The position numbers and the translations under genes were made by a program. A stretch of DNA of 13,470 nucleotides. It comes from Oscillospiraceae bacterium. GTDB lineage: Bacteria > Bacillota > Clostridia > Oscillospirales > Ruminococcaceae. The stretch is taken from assembly GCA_017828835.1 (NCBI GenBank), contig JAGAEK010000193.1, positions 1-13,470 of the forward strand, read 5' to 3'. Positions 1 through 7,936 of this stretch are shown here, in pieces (the first letter of the stretch is position 1; every line of letters starts with the position of its first letter). Below the pieces are notes generated by a model. The model saw only the letters and a list, made by a program, of their open reading frames with translations. It ran no database searches and was not told the origin of the DNA.

Positions 1-438
1 AAGCAGATCATTGAGATCCGTAATTTGATAAAGAAACTCGGAGAAAAACACACGGTCATACTTTCTTCGCATATATTGCCGGAAGTACAGGCGATATGCG
101 ACAGGATAATCGTCATCAGCAACGGAAAGTTAGTGGCTGACGACAAAGCGGAAAATCTTGCGAAAAATTTCAGCGAAGACCATAGACTGAACGTCAGGAT
201 AAAAGGGCCGGAAAACGATATAAAAACGGCGCTCGAGAGACTTAAGACGGTAAAATCCGTCGAAGCACTCGGAGAGAAAGAGAGCGGAAGTTTTGAATTT
301 ATGATCGAAGCAAACGATGATTCAGACGCGAGAGGCGACGTGTTCGAGACGGCGGCTGAAAACGGATGGGTGTTGCTCGGGATGAAGAGCGCGGAATTGA
401 GTCTTGAAGAAGTATTTCTCAAGCTTACGAATAAATAA
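1..438 (+). CDS. ABC transporter ATP-binding protein, C-terminal part (GldA-like)
   Basis: The reading frame is open from base 1, so the 5' part, with Walker A, the signature motif and Walker B, lies outside the window. The visible 145 residues begin late in the nucleotide-binding domain: the segment TVILSSHIL carries the switch histidine (bases 70-72), followed by a region like EVQAICDRIIVISNGKLVA that is typical of this subfamily. From about residue 57 there is a C-terminal extension of the DUF4162 kind, ending in the usual SLEEVFLKLT. The protein should hydrolyse ATP on the cytoplasmic face to drive the permease encoded 15 bp downstream. Four genes in a row (ATPase, permease, GldG-like, DUF4340) identify the set as a Gld-type ABC system. 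In Bacteroidetes gldA, gldF and gldG are linked to gliding; in Clostridia the role is unknown and gliding should not be assumed. Confidence 0.93.
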   Translation, partial: KQIIEIRNLIKKLGEKHTVILSSHILPEVQAICDRIIVISNGKLVADDKAENLAKNFSEDHRLNVRIKGPENDIKTALERLKTVKSVEALGEKESGSFEFMIEANDDSDARGDVFETAAENGWVLLGMKSAELSLEEVFLKLTNK

Positions 439-453
439 GGAGAGTGAAAAATA

Positions 454-1155
454 ATGGGAGCGATAATGAGAAGAGAGATCAACTCGTATTTTACCTCCGC
501 TGTCGGATATATTTTCATGGCGGTATTCTTTCTGTTGTCGGGGCTTTATTTCAGCAATTATTTCAGCGCCGGAGTGGCGGATATGAGTTATTTGTTCAGC
601 GCAATGTTTACAATAACGATGTTTATGATACCGGTGCTCACGATGAGACTTATGAGTGAGGACAAGAAAAACAAAACCGACCAAGCGCTGTTGACGGCGC
701 CGGTCAGTCTCGGAGGAGTAGTATTCGGAAAGTTTTTTGCGGCTTGTCTGATGTTTTTGATAACGATCAGCATAACGCTTGTGGAAGGTATCGCGGTCGC
801 TGTCGTCGCCGAACTGAACTGGTCGCTGATATTCAGCAATTTTTCGGGGCTTTATCTGGCGGGCTGCGCAATGATATCGATAGGAATGTTCATATCGTCG
901 CTGACTGAAAATCAGGTCATTGCGGCGGTGGGAGCGTTTGCGGCGGCACTTGCGATGTCGTTTCTCGACAGTATCATACCGAACATAAACAATGCGTTTT
1001 TGAAAAAAGTTGCGGTAGGAGCGTCGTTTACGAGCAGATATAAGGAATTCTACAGAGGAATACTGGACGTGTCCAACCTGATATTTTTCATAAGCATAAT
1101 GGCGATTTTCGTATTTTTGACGATAAGGACGCTTGAAAAGAAAAGATGGAGCTGA
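454..1155 (+). CDS. ABC-2 type permease (GldF-like)
   Basis: A 233-residue integral membrane protein with about six hydrophobic segments (near residues 14-36, 46-66, 88-116, 127-150, 152-172 and 204-225). After the second segment comes MRLMSEDKKNKTDQALLTAP, which matches the 'R-x-x-x-E-E ... LLTAPVS' cytoplasmic-loop signature of ABC-2 permeases of the GldF/NosY type. The opening MGAIMRREINSYFTSAVGYIF is also typical of the family. The start at 454 follows AGGAG (438-442) by 11 bp; an ATG at 466 is also in frame but is further from the site. The length fits GldF-like permeases. It should form the membrane channel with the upstream ATPase. The transported substrate is not known. Confidence 0.92.
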   Translation: MGAIMRREINSYFTSAVGYIFMAVFFLLSGLYFSNYFSAGVADMSYLFSAMFTITMFMIPVLTMRLMSEDKKNKTDQALLTAPVSLGGVVFGKFFAACLMFLITISITLVEGIAVAVVAELNWSLIFSNFSGLYLAGCAMISIGMFISSLTENQVIAAVGAFAAALAMSFLDSIIPNINNAFLKKVAVGASFTSRYKEFYRGILDVSNLIFFISIMAIFVFLTIRTLEKKRWS

Positions 1156-1198
1156 GGAACGGAAAATAACGTCAAAAAACGAAAGGAACGTGAAAAAA

Positions 1199-2650
1199 GT
1201 GAAAGCAAGCAAAACAGAAATAAAAAGAAAATTCAAATACGGCGGATTTGCTACACTGATAACCGTAATATTTATCGTCGCGGTGGTGGCGGTGAATTTT
1301 ATAGCGACCGGGCTTACCGATAAATACGGGCTGAGAGTGGATCTGACGGCGGACAACCGTTTTGAAATATCGAAAGAATCTAAGGAATACGTTAAAGGGA
1401 TAGACAAAGACGTCGATATATATATACTTTACGAAGAGCAGGGATATAAGAACCTGAACGACCTTTATGCGCAGGCGGCGAGTGTTATAGAATCTTACGG
1501 CTACGCAAACAGCAGAATAAAGATACATTATGAAAATATAATCGAGAACCCGAGCTTTGTGAAAAAGTTCCCGAAGCTTGAGCTTGCGACGGGAGATATC
1601 GTCGTCAGCTGCGGAGAAAACGCGAAAAAGATATCGCCCTACGATATGTTTGAGGCGAAAGATGACAATACGATCGATTCTTACGTTGAAAGAGAGTTTA
1701 CGAGAGCGATACTCTACGTTACAAGCGGTCAGGCAACGAAAGTAACGCTTGTGACCGGATATAATTCCGACGACGCGTCGGGGTTCGTCGATATTCTTGA
1801 AAACAACAATTATGAGGTCGTTGAAACAGCGCTTGCAACGGAGGAGATAGATCCGGAGTCAAAAGCCGTTATACTGTTCGGACCGAAGACCGACATACCC
1901 GAAGAAGCGGTCAAAAAGATAGACAAGTTTCTTGAAAACGAAGGAAAACTCGGAAAAACGCTGATATATTTCATGTCGTCGGATCCGTTGCTGGAACATA
2001 TGGAAAATCTTGACGCGCTGCTCAAAGACTGGGGAATAGAAGTCGGATACGGTTACGTTTACGAAACGAACGGGAATAATATAATCGGATCGTCGCCGCT
2101 TGCGGTGTCGGCGGGCATCGTCGATAAGGATGCGGCGGGAAGCGTTGCCGACAAGGGACTTATTTTTGCGATAGCGAACGCAAGACCGATAAACTTTGCG
2201 TTTGAAAAAGACGGAAATTACGAAACGAAAACGCTCGTTGAATTTTCAAGTACGGCGGCGGTAATGCCGGAAGACGCGAGCGAGGACTATACGGCGACGG
2301 CGGAAGATATCTGCGGTCCGATGCCTGCAGTCGCGTATGCGACGTGTTCGAGATATTCGGGAACGACGCTGATACAGTCGAAAATAGCGGTGGTCGCAAG
2401 CACCGTTGCCGCGCAGGAGAACACGCTGAAAATATCTTCTTTTGCAAATGCCGAATATATGAGGAATTTCACGAACTACCTTACGGATACCGAAGAAGGA
2501 GTTTATATAGCGGCGAAAAATATATCGACGGATACGCTTATTGCGACGGAGAGCCAAAAATCGGCGGTACGCATCATATTCGTTTTTGTGATACCGGCGA
2601 TCGTGCTTTTATGCGGCGCGGGCATATGGCTTTTCAGAAGACATAAATAA
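1199..2650 (+). CDS. GldG-family ABC transporter auxiliary protein
   Basis: About 483 residues. A transmembrane segment lies near residues 17-38 after a basic start (KTEIKRKFKYGG), then a large extracytoplasmic region beginning LRVDLTADNRFEISKES, and a second transmembrane segment near 457-479 with a basic end (FRRHK). This two-anchor layout and the 'DLT..NRFEIS' opening are those of the GldG / ABC_transp_aux family (PF09822), which accompanies GldA/GldF. The frame could begin at a TTG at 1133, inside the permease gene, but GTG at 1199 is preferred: it has AAGGA at 1183-1187 with 11 bp spacing, and the shorter start matches the family. GTG at 1190 is too close to that site. The 43-bp gap to the permease stop supports one operon. 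The extracytoplasmic ligand is unknown. Confidence 0.88.
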   Translation: MKASKTEIKRKFKYGGFATLITVIFIVAVVAVNFIATGLTDKYGLRVDLTADNRFEISKESKEYVKGIDKDVDIYILYEEQGYKNLNDLYAQAASVIESYGYANSRIKIHYENIIENPSFVKKFPKLELATGDIVVSCGENAKKISPYDMFEAKDDNTIDSYVEREFTRAILYVTSGQATKVTLVTGYNSDDASGFVDILENNNYEVVETALATEEIDPESKAVILFGPKTDIPEEAVKKIDKFLENEGKLGKTLIYFMSSDPLLEHMENLDALLKDWGIEVGYGYVYETNGNNIIGSSPLAVSAGIVDKDAAGSVADKGLIFAIANARPINFAFEKDGNYETKTLVEFSSTAAVMPEDASEDYTATAEDICGPMPAVAYATCSRYSGTTLIQSKIAVVASTVAAQENTLKISSFANAEYMRNFTNYLTDTEEGVYIAAKNISTDTLIATESQKSAVRIIFVFVIPAIVLLCGAGIWLFRRHK

Positions 2651-2662
2651 GGAGGAAAAGCT

Positions 2663-4135
2663 GTGTTTGATAGCGATAACGGTACTGAACGTGTAAATCG
2701 TAAAAAGAAAAAGGGCAAGATGTGGAAAACGCTCGTGATATTGCTTGCCGGAGCGCTCGTACTCGGCGCGGGAGCGTATTTTATAACTTCGGGGAAAGAC
2801 AACGGAGTTTCCGAAAGCTCGGGCAAGGAAACGATAGTGCTGTTTTCTTCGTCGGCACTGAAAGAAGTTTCGGTCGAGAACGGCAAAGGCGGATATACGC
2901 TGACCGTAGACGAAAGCGGAACGGGGACTGTGCCGGAGCTTAGCGGTATACCGACGAACTTGAAAAACATAAAGTCGGTCGTGCAAAAAAGCGGCAAAAT
3001 ATCCGCGGCACAGCTTGTAAAGGAAGATCTGAGCGATTCCGAAGAATACGGACTTTCACAGCCTTCAGCGAAGATTGAGATCAAATACGGCGACGGAGAA
3101 AGTTTCAAGATCTCTTTGGGCGACAGCGTCCCGGGAAACGTCGGGGTCTACGCGGAGTGCGGAGGAAAAATTTATATAATCCAGAATACTGCCGCAAACG
3201 TTTATTTTTACGGCTATAACGATCTTGCCGATCTTGCGCTTACGCCTGAGGTCGATCCGGAAAACGAGGTCGTTATTTTCGGAGATATAGAGCTCGGCGG
3301 ATGGTCGCGAAAAGAGAAGATAATGATAAGCCGTACCGAAGAAGACGAAGACACACCGCTTTTGGTGGCGGCGGGATTTGAGATGACGGAGCCGAAAAGA
3401 AGACTTGTCAGTTTCGAGGCGGCGGACGAAATATTCAACTCGGTACTCAACATACACGCGACCGGAATAGAAATTATGCACGCGACTCAGGAGGATATTT
3501 CGGAAAAAGGATTGGCTGATCCGTATACTTACGTTAAATACGTTCTTTATGAGGATACCGATATGACCAAACCGCAGTATTTCGGGATATACGTGAGTGA
3601 GCCGGACGAAGACGGTAACTGCTTTGCCATGATCGACGGTTCCGAAGCGATATATGTAATAAAGTACGTTCCGGATTCGATTTTCGACGCGGAATACAAA
3701 GATCTGCTCGACAATATGCCGATATTGCCGTATATCAATAACGTTGCGGAATTTATCATAAAGATCGACGGAACGACCTATGACTATGTCCTGACGCTCG
3801 ATTCCGACGAAAATCTGACGGTGGTTTGCAACGGAACGACTATTGACACGGATAATTTCCGCAGTCTTTATCAGTCTGTGCTTATGCTGAGCGGAGAAGA
3901 GTTCGTCGAAGACGAGCCGGAGGTAACGGAGCCGTATATGACGGTAATTTATAAATACGTCAACACAAACTACGACGATAACGAGATAAACTTTTATAAA
4001 GGACCGTTGAGAAGGTATTACGCGGAATTTAACGGAGGTATAGATTTTACCGTTAAAGAGCAGAAGATCGACGACGTAAAGGACAAATGCGAAAAACTGC
4101 AAAGAGGAGAAAACATAGAGGTAATCTATTATTGA
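2663..4135 (+). CDS. DUF4340 domain protein of the Gld-type ABC operon
   Basis: A 490-residue protein with a charged N-terminus (NRKKKKGK), one membrane anchor near residues 21-43 and a long acidic extracytoplasmic region. The content after the anchor (SSALKEVSVENGKGGYTLTV, later LKNIKSVVQKSG and EYGLSQPSAKIEI) resembles DUF4340 proteins (PF14238), which commonly follow GldG-like genes. There is no visible catalytic motif or lipobox. The start is GTG at 2663, placed by a strong AAGGAGG site that begins within the stop codon of the upstream gene, so translation is probably coupled. This is the last gene of the operon; a bidirectional hairpin follows 36 bp later. It probably works outside the membrane with the GldG-like partner. 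That role is inferred from gene order only. Confidence 0.85.
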   Translation: MFDSDNGTERVNRKKKKGKMWKTLVILLAGALVLGAGAYFITSGKDNGVSESSGKETIVLFSSSALKEVSVENGKGGYTLTVDESGTGTVPELSGIPTNLKNIKSVVQKSGKISAAQLVKEDLSDSEEYGLSQPSAKIEIKYGDGESFKISLGDSVPGNVGVYAECGGKIYIIQNTAANVYFYGYNDLADLALTPEVDPENEVVIFGDIELGGWSRKEKIMISRTEEDEDTPLLVAAGFEMTEPKRRLVSFEAADEIFNSVLNIHATGIEIMHATQEDISEKGLADPYTYVKYVLYEDTDMTKPQYFGIYVSEPDEDGNCFAMIDGSEAIYVIKYVPDSIFDAEYKDLLDNMPILPYINNVAEFIIKIDGTTYDYVLTLDSDENLTVVCNGTTIDTDNFRSLYQSVLMLSGEEFVEDEPEVTEPYMTVIYKYVNTNYDDNEINFYKGPLRRYYAEFNGGIDFTVKEQKIDDVKDKCEKLQRGENIEVIYY

Positions 4136-4171
4136 TAAGGTGCCGGCGATACGACTGAAAAAGATATGAAA

Positions 4172-4197
4172 AAAGGACCTTTACCAAAAGGTCCTTT
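4172..4197. terminator. Bidirectional intrinsic terminator between convergent genes
   Basis: A perfect 10-bp stem, AAAGGACCTT (4172-4181) and AAGGTCCTTT (4188-4197), closes a 6-base loop. On the minus strand the stem runs into six T residues, the better terminator for the lipid kinase gene ending at 4238. On the plus strand it ends in TTTAATTT, enough for the DUF4340 operon ending at 4135. Confidence 0.88.
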
Positions 4198-4237
4198 AAT
4201 TTACGGCTGTGCGCTGAAAAAATAAAAGTTCGGATCG

Positions 4238-5131
4238 TTAGACTATCAAAGATACGCCGGAATGTACGGAAAAAGAAACCTCGGTCGGGTTTCCTCCGAA
4301 TTCTCCGTCGAGAGTCCACGAAGTGGGTTCGGAAAAACTTATCGAGAGGTTGTCCGTTTGAAAGGTGCGGACGAGCGGCGAAGAATGGGAAAAGAGAAGA
4401 GTGTTGAGGATCTCCTGAAATTCGGCGGGATTTTTCGGCTTGCTGACGAACATTGCCTCGAGTTTTCCGTCGTTGAGAGAAATGTCGGTGATATTTTTCA
4501 TAATAGACGACATTTTGAAACCGCCGATGTGGAGAGAATTTGAGATCATACCGTATAAAAAATCGTCCTCAAAGGTTTCGCCGTTGCAGCAGATCGAAGC
4601 GTGTACCGAAGAGAGCTTCGGTATACTTTTCACTACTTCGGTGTAATAAGCGAGTTTGCCGAATACGGCTTTGCTTTGCTGCGGCGTCTGATAAGGGATA
4701 TCGGTGAAAGCGCCGAACGCCGCGACGTAAGAAAACGCGCGTCCGTTTAAGATACCGACGTCGATCGGCGTCGGAACACCGCGGCATAGTTGTTCGGATG
4801 CTTTGACGTTATTGGTCGGGAGTTTGTAGTTGAAGGCAAAATCGTTTGTCGTACCGCAGGGGATATATCCGATTTTTATCGGGGAATCTAACTTTATAAC
4901 GCCGTTCAGCGACTCGTTTAACGTACCGTCTCCGCCGCAGCAGATAACGGTGTCGAATTCTGCTCCGCGCTTTTCTATAATTTCGGTCGCGTCGCCTTTT
5001 TTCTGGGTGCTGTAGAAGGTAACGTCATAGCCGGATTTTACGAAATTATCGAGTATTTGAAGGACTTTTAGACGGATACGGTTATTTCCGGCGTGGGGGT
5101 TGACGATAAAAAGTAATTTTTGGTTTTCCAT
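4238..5131 (-). CDS. YegS/DagK-type lipid kinase (diacylglycerol kinase catalytic domain)
   Basis: A 297-residue soluble kinase that transfers phosphate from a nucleotide to a lipid alcohol such as diacylglycerol, recycling it toward phospholipid synthesis at the inner face of the membrane. Motifs in order: NPHAG at residues 11-15, the nucleotide-binding GGDGT at 66-70 followed by LNE, PCGTTND at 91-97, DGKLE at 221-225 and DGE at 275-277. These are the hallmarks of the DAGK_cat family (PF00781), and the length is normal. The start has GAGGGAG on the minus strand (plus 5139-5145) 7 bp upstream. It appears to be a single-gene transcript with its own promoter and terminator. The exact lipid (diacylglycerol, undecaprenol or other) cannot be told from sequence. 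Confidence 0.93.
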   Translation of the reverse strand: MENQKLLFIVNPHAGNNRIRLKVLQILDNFVKSGYDVTFYSTQKKGDATEIIEKRGAEFDTVICCGGDGTLNESLNGVIKLDSPIKIGYIPCGTTNDFAFNYKLPTNNVKASEQLCRGVPTPIDVGILNGRAFSYVAAFGAFTDIPYQTPQQSKAVFGKLAYYTEVVKSIPKLSSVHASICCNGETFEDDFLYGMISNSLHIGGFKMSSIMKNITDISLNDGKLEAMFVSKPKNPAEFQEILNTLLFSHSSPLVRTFQTDNLSISFSEPTSWTLDGEFGGNPTEVSFSVHSGVSLIV

Positions 5132-5154
5132 ATAAACACTCCCTCAAAAACTTC

Positions 5155-5183
5155 TTTACTTTCCGCAGAGCTTAGCATATAAT
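5155..5183 (+). promoter_or_regulatory. Predicted sigma-70-type promoter of the COG2426 gene
   Basis: TTTACT at 5155-5160, a 17-bp spacer and a perfect TATAAT at 5178-5183. The predicted start is near 5190, leaving a leader of about 59 bases before the TTG start at 5249. The -35 box is only a fair match to consensus. Confidence 0.6.
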
Positions 5184-5185
5184 AT

Positions 5186-5213
5186 ATTATAAATATAAAA
5201 TGAGTTTCGTCAA
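5186..5213 (-). promoter_or_regulatory. Predicted sigma-70-type promoter of the lipid kinase gene
   Basis: On the minus strand, TTGACG (plus 5208-5213), a 16-bp spacer and a perfect TATAAT (plus 5186-5191). The predicted start is near 5180, about 50 bases before the ATG. Its -10 box lies 2 bp from the -10 box of the opposite promoter. Confidence 0.7.
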
Positions 5214-5248
5214 TAGAGGGCACACAAAAACAGAATGGAGTTGTTTTT

Positions 5249-5704
5249 TTGCTGTTTAAAGATATATTGTGGGTGTTTTTCATCTCCATGTTGCCGGTAG
5301 TAGAACTCAGAGGCGCGATACCGGCGGGAGTGACGCTCGGGATTCCGATAGCATTGGACTATATAATCTGCGTGATTGGAAACATGCTTCCGATACCGTT
5401 CGTGATGTTGTTTTTGAAAGCTTTGTTGGTCCAACTTTCGAAATTGCCGAAAATAGGAGGATTTTTTGCGAAGATAATAAGCAGAGCCGATGAAAAGGCG
5501 TTGAAGATAGGGAAATATGAGTTTTGGGGACTGTTTTTGTTCGTTGCGATACCTATCCCCGGAACGGGAGCTTGGACAGGCGCTCTTGTGGCTGCGGCAT
5601 TGAGAATGAGACTGAAAAAAGCTATGGCGGCGATATTTCTCGGAGTACTTACAAGCGGAATAATCGTTTCGCTGATCACGGTCGGTGTTTCGACGGTGAT
5701 ATGA
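5249..5704 (+). CDS. Small multidrug export family membrane protein (COG2426, Sm_multidrug_ex)
   Basis: A 151-residue hydrophobic protein with about four to five membrane segments. Two conserved blocks mark the family (PF06695): VELRGAIPAG at residues 18-27, with charged E19 and R21 inside a hydrophobic stretch, and PIPGTGAWTG at 102-111. Length and motif order are normal. The family name comes from early annotation and real transport of drugs is not established. The start is a TTG placed by GGAG at 5237-5240 with 8 bp spacing; no in-frame ATG precedes the conserved block, so TTG is well supported. It diverges from the lipid kinase gene. The aminotransferase gene starts 64 bp downstream on the same strand, but a shared function is not evident. 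Confidence 0.88.
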   Translation: MLFKDILWVFFISMLPVVELRGAIPAGVTLGIPIALDYIICVIGNMLPIPFVMLFLKALLVQLSKLPKIGGFFAKIISRADEKALKIGKYEFWGLFLFVAIPIPGTGAWTGALVAAALRMRLKKAMAAIFLGVLTSGIIVSLITVGVSTVI

Positions 5705-5711
5705 TAAAACA

Positions 5712-5735
5712 AATAAGGCTGCTACAGGCTTTATT
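5712..5735 (+). terminator. Weak possible terminator hairpin
   Basis: AATAAGGCT (5712-5720) can pair with GGCTTTATT (5727-5735) over a 6-base loop, using two G-T pairs. No poly-T run follows (ATAAG), so it may only attenuate, and read-through into the aminotransferase gene is possible. No convincing promoter was seen in the 64-bp gap. Confidence 0.3.
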
Positions 5736-5768
5736 ATAAGAAAGGAAAAGAAAAAGGGAGGCAAAAAA

Positions 5769-6941
5769 ATGTTCAGAATGGGCAAGGAAGAGATCGATGC
5801 CGTTACGAGAGTAATAAACAGTCAGGCGCTGTTCAGAGTCAATAACGGTGCGAAAGAATGCGACAATTTTGAAAAAGAGCTTCGGGAGAAGATAGGCGTT
5901 GATTACGCTATACTTATGTCCGGAGGAACAGGCGCTTTGATTTCGGCGCTTGTTGGTTTGGGAATAGGACCGGGCGACGAGGTCATAGTTCCCGGATATA
6001 CGTTTATGGCTACTGCAAGCGCGGTTTTGGCGGTAGGGGCGATACCGGTGCTGGCAGAGATAAACGAGAGTATGACACTTGATCCCGCAGACGTTGAGAA
6101 AAAGATAAGTTCAAAAACGAAAGCGGTAGTGCCGGTACATATTTGCGGATTTCCCGCAGATCTTGACGCGCTGAAAGCGATCTGCAAAAAACACGGTCTC
6201 AAGCTGCTTGAAGACGCGTGTCAGGCGGACGGAGGAAGCTATAAAGGCAAAAGACTCGGAAGTATCGGAGACGCCGGAGCTTACAGTTTTAACTATTTTA
6301 AGATAATTTCCGCGGGAGAAGGCGGCGCTGTATTGACAAACGACAGAAAGGTCTACGAGAGAGCGCTCATATACCATGACGGCGGAGCGGCGTTCAGACC
6401 TTACGCGGGCGACTTGCAGGAGCCGGTGTTTACCGGATCGCAGCTCAGAGTCAGCGAGATAACCGGAGCGATAATGAGAGAACAGCTCAAGAAACTTGAC
6501 GGTATACTCACAGATCTCAGAGCAATAAAAGCAAAACTTATGGAATCTATCGGAGAAGGGAAAGACTATAGATTTATTCCTTCTAATGATATCAAAGGAG
6601 ATTGCGGAACGACGCTTGCGTTCAATTTTGACAGCGAGGCGAAGGCGAGAAAATTCGCCGGAGCGGTCGAAGGAACTTGGCTCCCGATAGACAGCGGTAA
6701 GCACGTTTATATAAACTGGGATCCTATTATCGAAAAGAGAGGCGGCCACTGCGATGCGGTAAATCCCTACAAGATGGCGGAGAACGCGGGACTTGCGCTT
6801 GACGCGGCGGGAGCGGACGCCTGTCCGAAGACGCTTGATATACTGAAGAGAACGGTTTATATCAGTTTGCACTGCGATTGGGACGAGAAAAAGATTTCGT
6901 CGTTGACCGAAAGCTGCAAAAAAGCCTTGGCAACACTTTGA
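5769..6941 (+). CDS. DegT/DnrJ/EryC1/StrS-family PLP-dependent aminotransferase
   Basis: A 390-residue fold-type I aminotransferase. It has SGGTGALISAL at residues 51-61 (cofactor phosphate binding), EDACQ at 148-152 (D149 toward the pyridine nitrogen, with Q152), and SFNYFKIISAGEGGAV from 173 with the Schiff-base lysine at K178. These features are complete, so it should be a true aminotransferase and not a dehydratase variant that lacks the lysine. The family moves an amino group from glutamate or glutamine to a keto-sugar or keto-cyclitol. AGGGAGG lies about 6 bp before the ATG. The TIM-barrel gene follows after 32 bp in the same transcript. The companion enzymes favour small-molecule sugar or inositol-type metabolism over cell-wall nucleotide-sugar synthesis, since no glycosyltransferase or nucleotidyltransferase is nearby. 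The substrate is unknown. Confidence 0.92.
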   Translation: MFRMGKEEIDAVTRVINSQALFRVNNGAKECDNFEKELREKIGVDYAILMSGGTGALISALVGLGIGPGDEVIVPGYTFMATASAVLAVGAIPVLAEINESMTLDPADVEKKISSKTKAVVPVHICGFPADLDALKAICKKHGLKLLEDACQADGGSYKGKRLGSIGDAGAYSFNYFKIISAGEGGAVLTNDRKVYERALIYHDGGAAFRPYAGDLQEPVFTGSQLRVSEITGAIMREQLKKLDGILTDLRAIKAKLMESIGEGKDYRFIPSNDIKGDCGTTLAFNFDSEAKARKFAGAVEGTWLPIDSGKHVYINWDPIIEKRGGHCDAVNPYKMAENAGLALDAAGADACPKTLDILKRTVYISLHCDWDEKKISSLTESCKKALATL

Positions 6942-6973
6942 TTCTGAAAAATTATATAAAGGAGATAATGAAA

Positions 6974-7780
6974 ATGGGAGCAAAATTTGCATATACCGTA
7001 TGGCAGTGGGGAGCGGAAAACAAAGAGCAGATGATACAGGGTATCAAGGATATCCACGAAGTCGGATTCGAATATTTTGAAAGCACGAAGCCGTTTATCG
7101 ATCTGTTCAAGGATGACGACGCCGGGTTCGAGGCTCTTTGCGAGGAATATAACGTCAGACCGGTCGGAGCGTATTTCCATCTGAACGGAACGAAAGAGAA
7201 CGATATCGACGATATCGAGGCGAAAATTCCGTTTATGCTCAAACATAAGATGTACCGTATGAGCCTTCAGGGACTCGGCACCGCCAGCGCAACTCCGGAA
7301 GAATTGAAATATACGGTGGATACTATCAATAAAATAGGGGAGATCTGCAAACCTTACGGCATTTGCCCCTGCGTACACCCGCATTACAACACGTCTATCA
7401 TGATAGAGAAAGAGATCGATTTCGTTATGCAGAACACCGATCCCTCCTGCGTGTTCTTTGGACCGGATACGGCTCACCTTACGGCAGGCGGATGCGACGC
7501 GGTCGAAATATACGACCGTTATAAAGAGAGGATCCGTTTCACTCACCTCAAGGATATCGACATGAACGAGGTCTTGAAATCCGAGGGTATGGAACAGGGC
7601 AAGGAAGTTTATTCGAATTTCCGCGAGCTCGGTCAGGGTACCGTGAACTTCAAAGGGATCTTTGACGTGCTGAAGAGTGTGAATTACGACGGATATCTTT
7701 GCGCAGAACTTGACCGCAGCCGTTTCGGAAACAAAGAAAGCGCGGCAATGTCTTTGAAATATCTCAAGGAAAACTGGTAA
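6974..7780 (+). CDS. Sugar phosphate isomerase/epimerase-like TIM-barrel protein (AP endonuclease 2 family)
   Basis: A 268-residue protein of the xylose-isomerase-like TIM barrel family (PF01261). Candidate metal or catalytic residues lie at strand ends: E36 in YFEST, H135 and H137 in VHPHYNT, D165 and H168 in FGPDTAHLTAGG, H191 in THLKD and E245 in CAELD. This set fits a divalent-metal isomerase or epimerase, or an IolE-like dehydratase. The frame is open further upstream, into the aminotransferase gene, but ATG at 6974 is chosen because AAAGGAG (6958-6964) sits 9 bp before it; ATG at 6968 has only 3 bp spacing. The 32-bp gap to the aminotransferase gene implies co-transcription, and a strong terminator follows. 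The two probably act on one keto or amino sugar in sequence; this is inferred from context. Confidence 0.9.
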   Translation: MGAKFAYTVWQWGAENKEQMIQGIKDIHEVGFEYFESTKPFIDLFKDDDAGFEALCEEYNVRPVGAYFHLNGTKENDIDDIEAKIPFMLKHKMYRMSLQGLGTASATPEELKYTVDTINKIGEICKPYGICPCVHPHYNTSIMIEKEIDFVMQNTDPSCVFFGPDTAHLTAGGCDAVEIYDRYKERIRFTHLKDIDMNEVLKSEGMEQGKEVYSNFRELGQGTVNFKGIFDVLKSVNYDGYLCAELDRSRFGNKESAAMSLKYLKENW

Positions 7781-7797
7781 TCTGTCGACAGATGCGC

Positions 7798-7825
7798 AAA
7801 AGGAGTCTTTCAAAGACTCCTTTTT
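7798..7825 (+). terminator. Intrinsic terminator after the aminotransferase/TIM-barrel pair
   Basis: An 11-bp perfect stem, AAAAGGAGTCT (7798-7808) with AGACTCCTTTT (7814-7824), a 5-base loop and a T-rich tail reading TTTTTGTTAT. It begins 18 bp after the stop codon at 7780 and splits the four-enzyme region into two transcription units. Confidence 0.92.
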
Positions 7826-7903
7826 GTTATATAAAACCTGAAAAATCAAGCTATTGAAAGGGAAAATCGGTTTTGAAAACTTCGTCCGAAATTTATTTGT
7901 ATA

Positions 7904-7932
7904 TTGACAATATCTATCAAAAGTTTTAAAAT
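7904..7932 (+). promoter_or_regulatory. Predicted sigma-70-type promoter of the amidohydrolase/kinase unit
   Basis: A perfect TTGACA (7904-7909), 17-bp spacer and TAAAAT (7927-7932). The start is predicted near 7939, inside the inverted repeat that follows. This is among the best promoter matches in the window. Confidence 0.8.
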
Positions 7933-7936
7933 AAAG

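Noticed and set aside
1133..1198. TTG at 1133 as the start of the GldG-like gene
   Set aside because: It lies inside the permease gene without a ribosome binding site; GTG at 1199 has one and gives the family-like N-terminus.
322..1407. Long minus-strand open frame (361 codons) across the permease and GldG-like genes
   Set aside because: It lies antisense to well-supported genes, has no ribosome binding site and a composition rich in Arg, Tyr, His and Phe typical of antisense shadows. The sense genes rarely use TTA, TCA and CTA, which leaves antisense frames open.
3065..4102. Minus-strand open frame of 345 codons inside the DUF4340 gene
   Set aside because: Antisense shadow with unusual Arg/Val/Ile-rich composition and no start signal.
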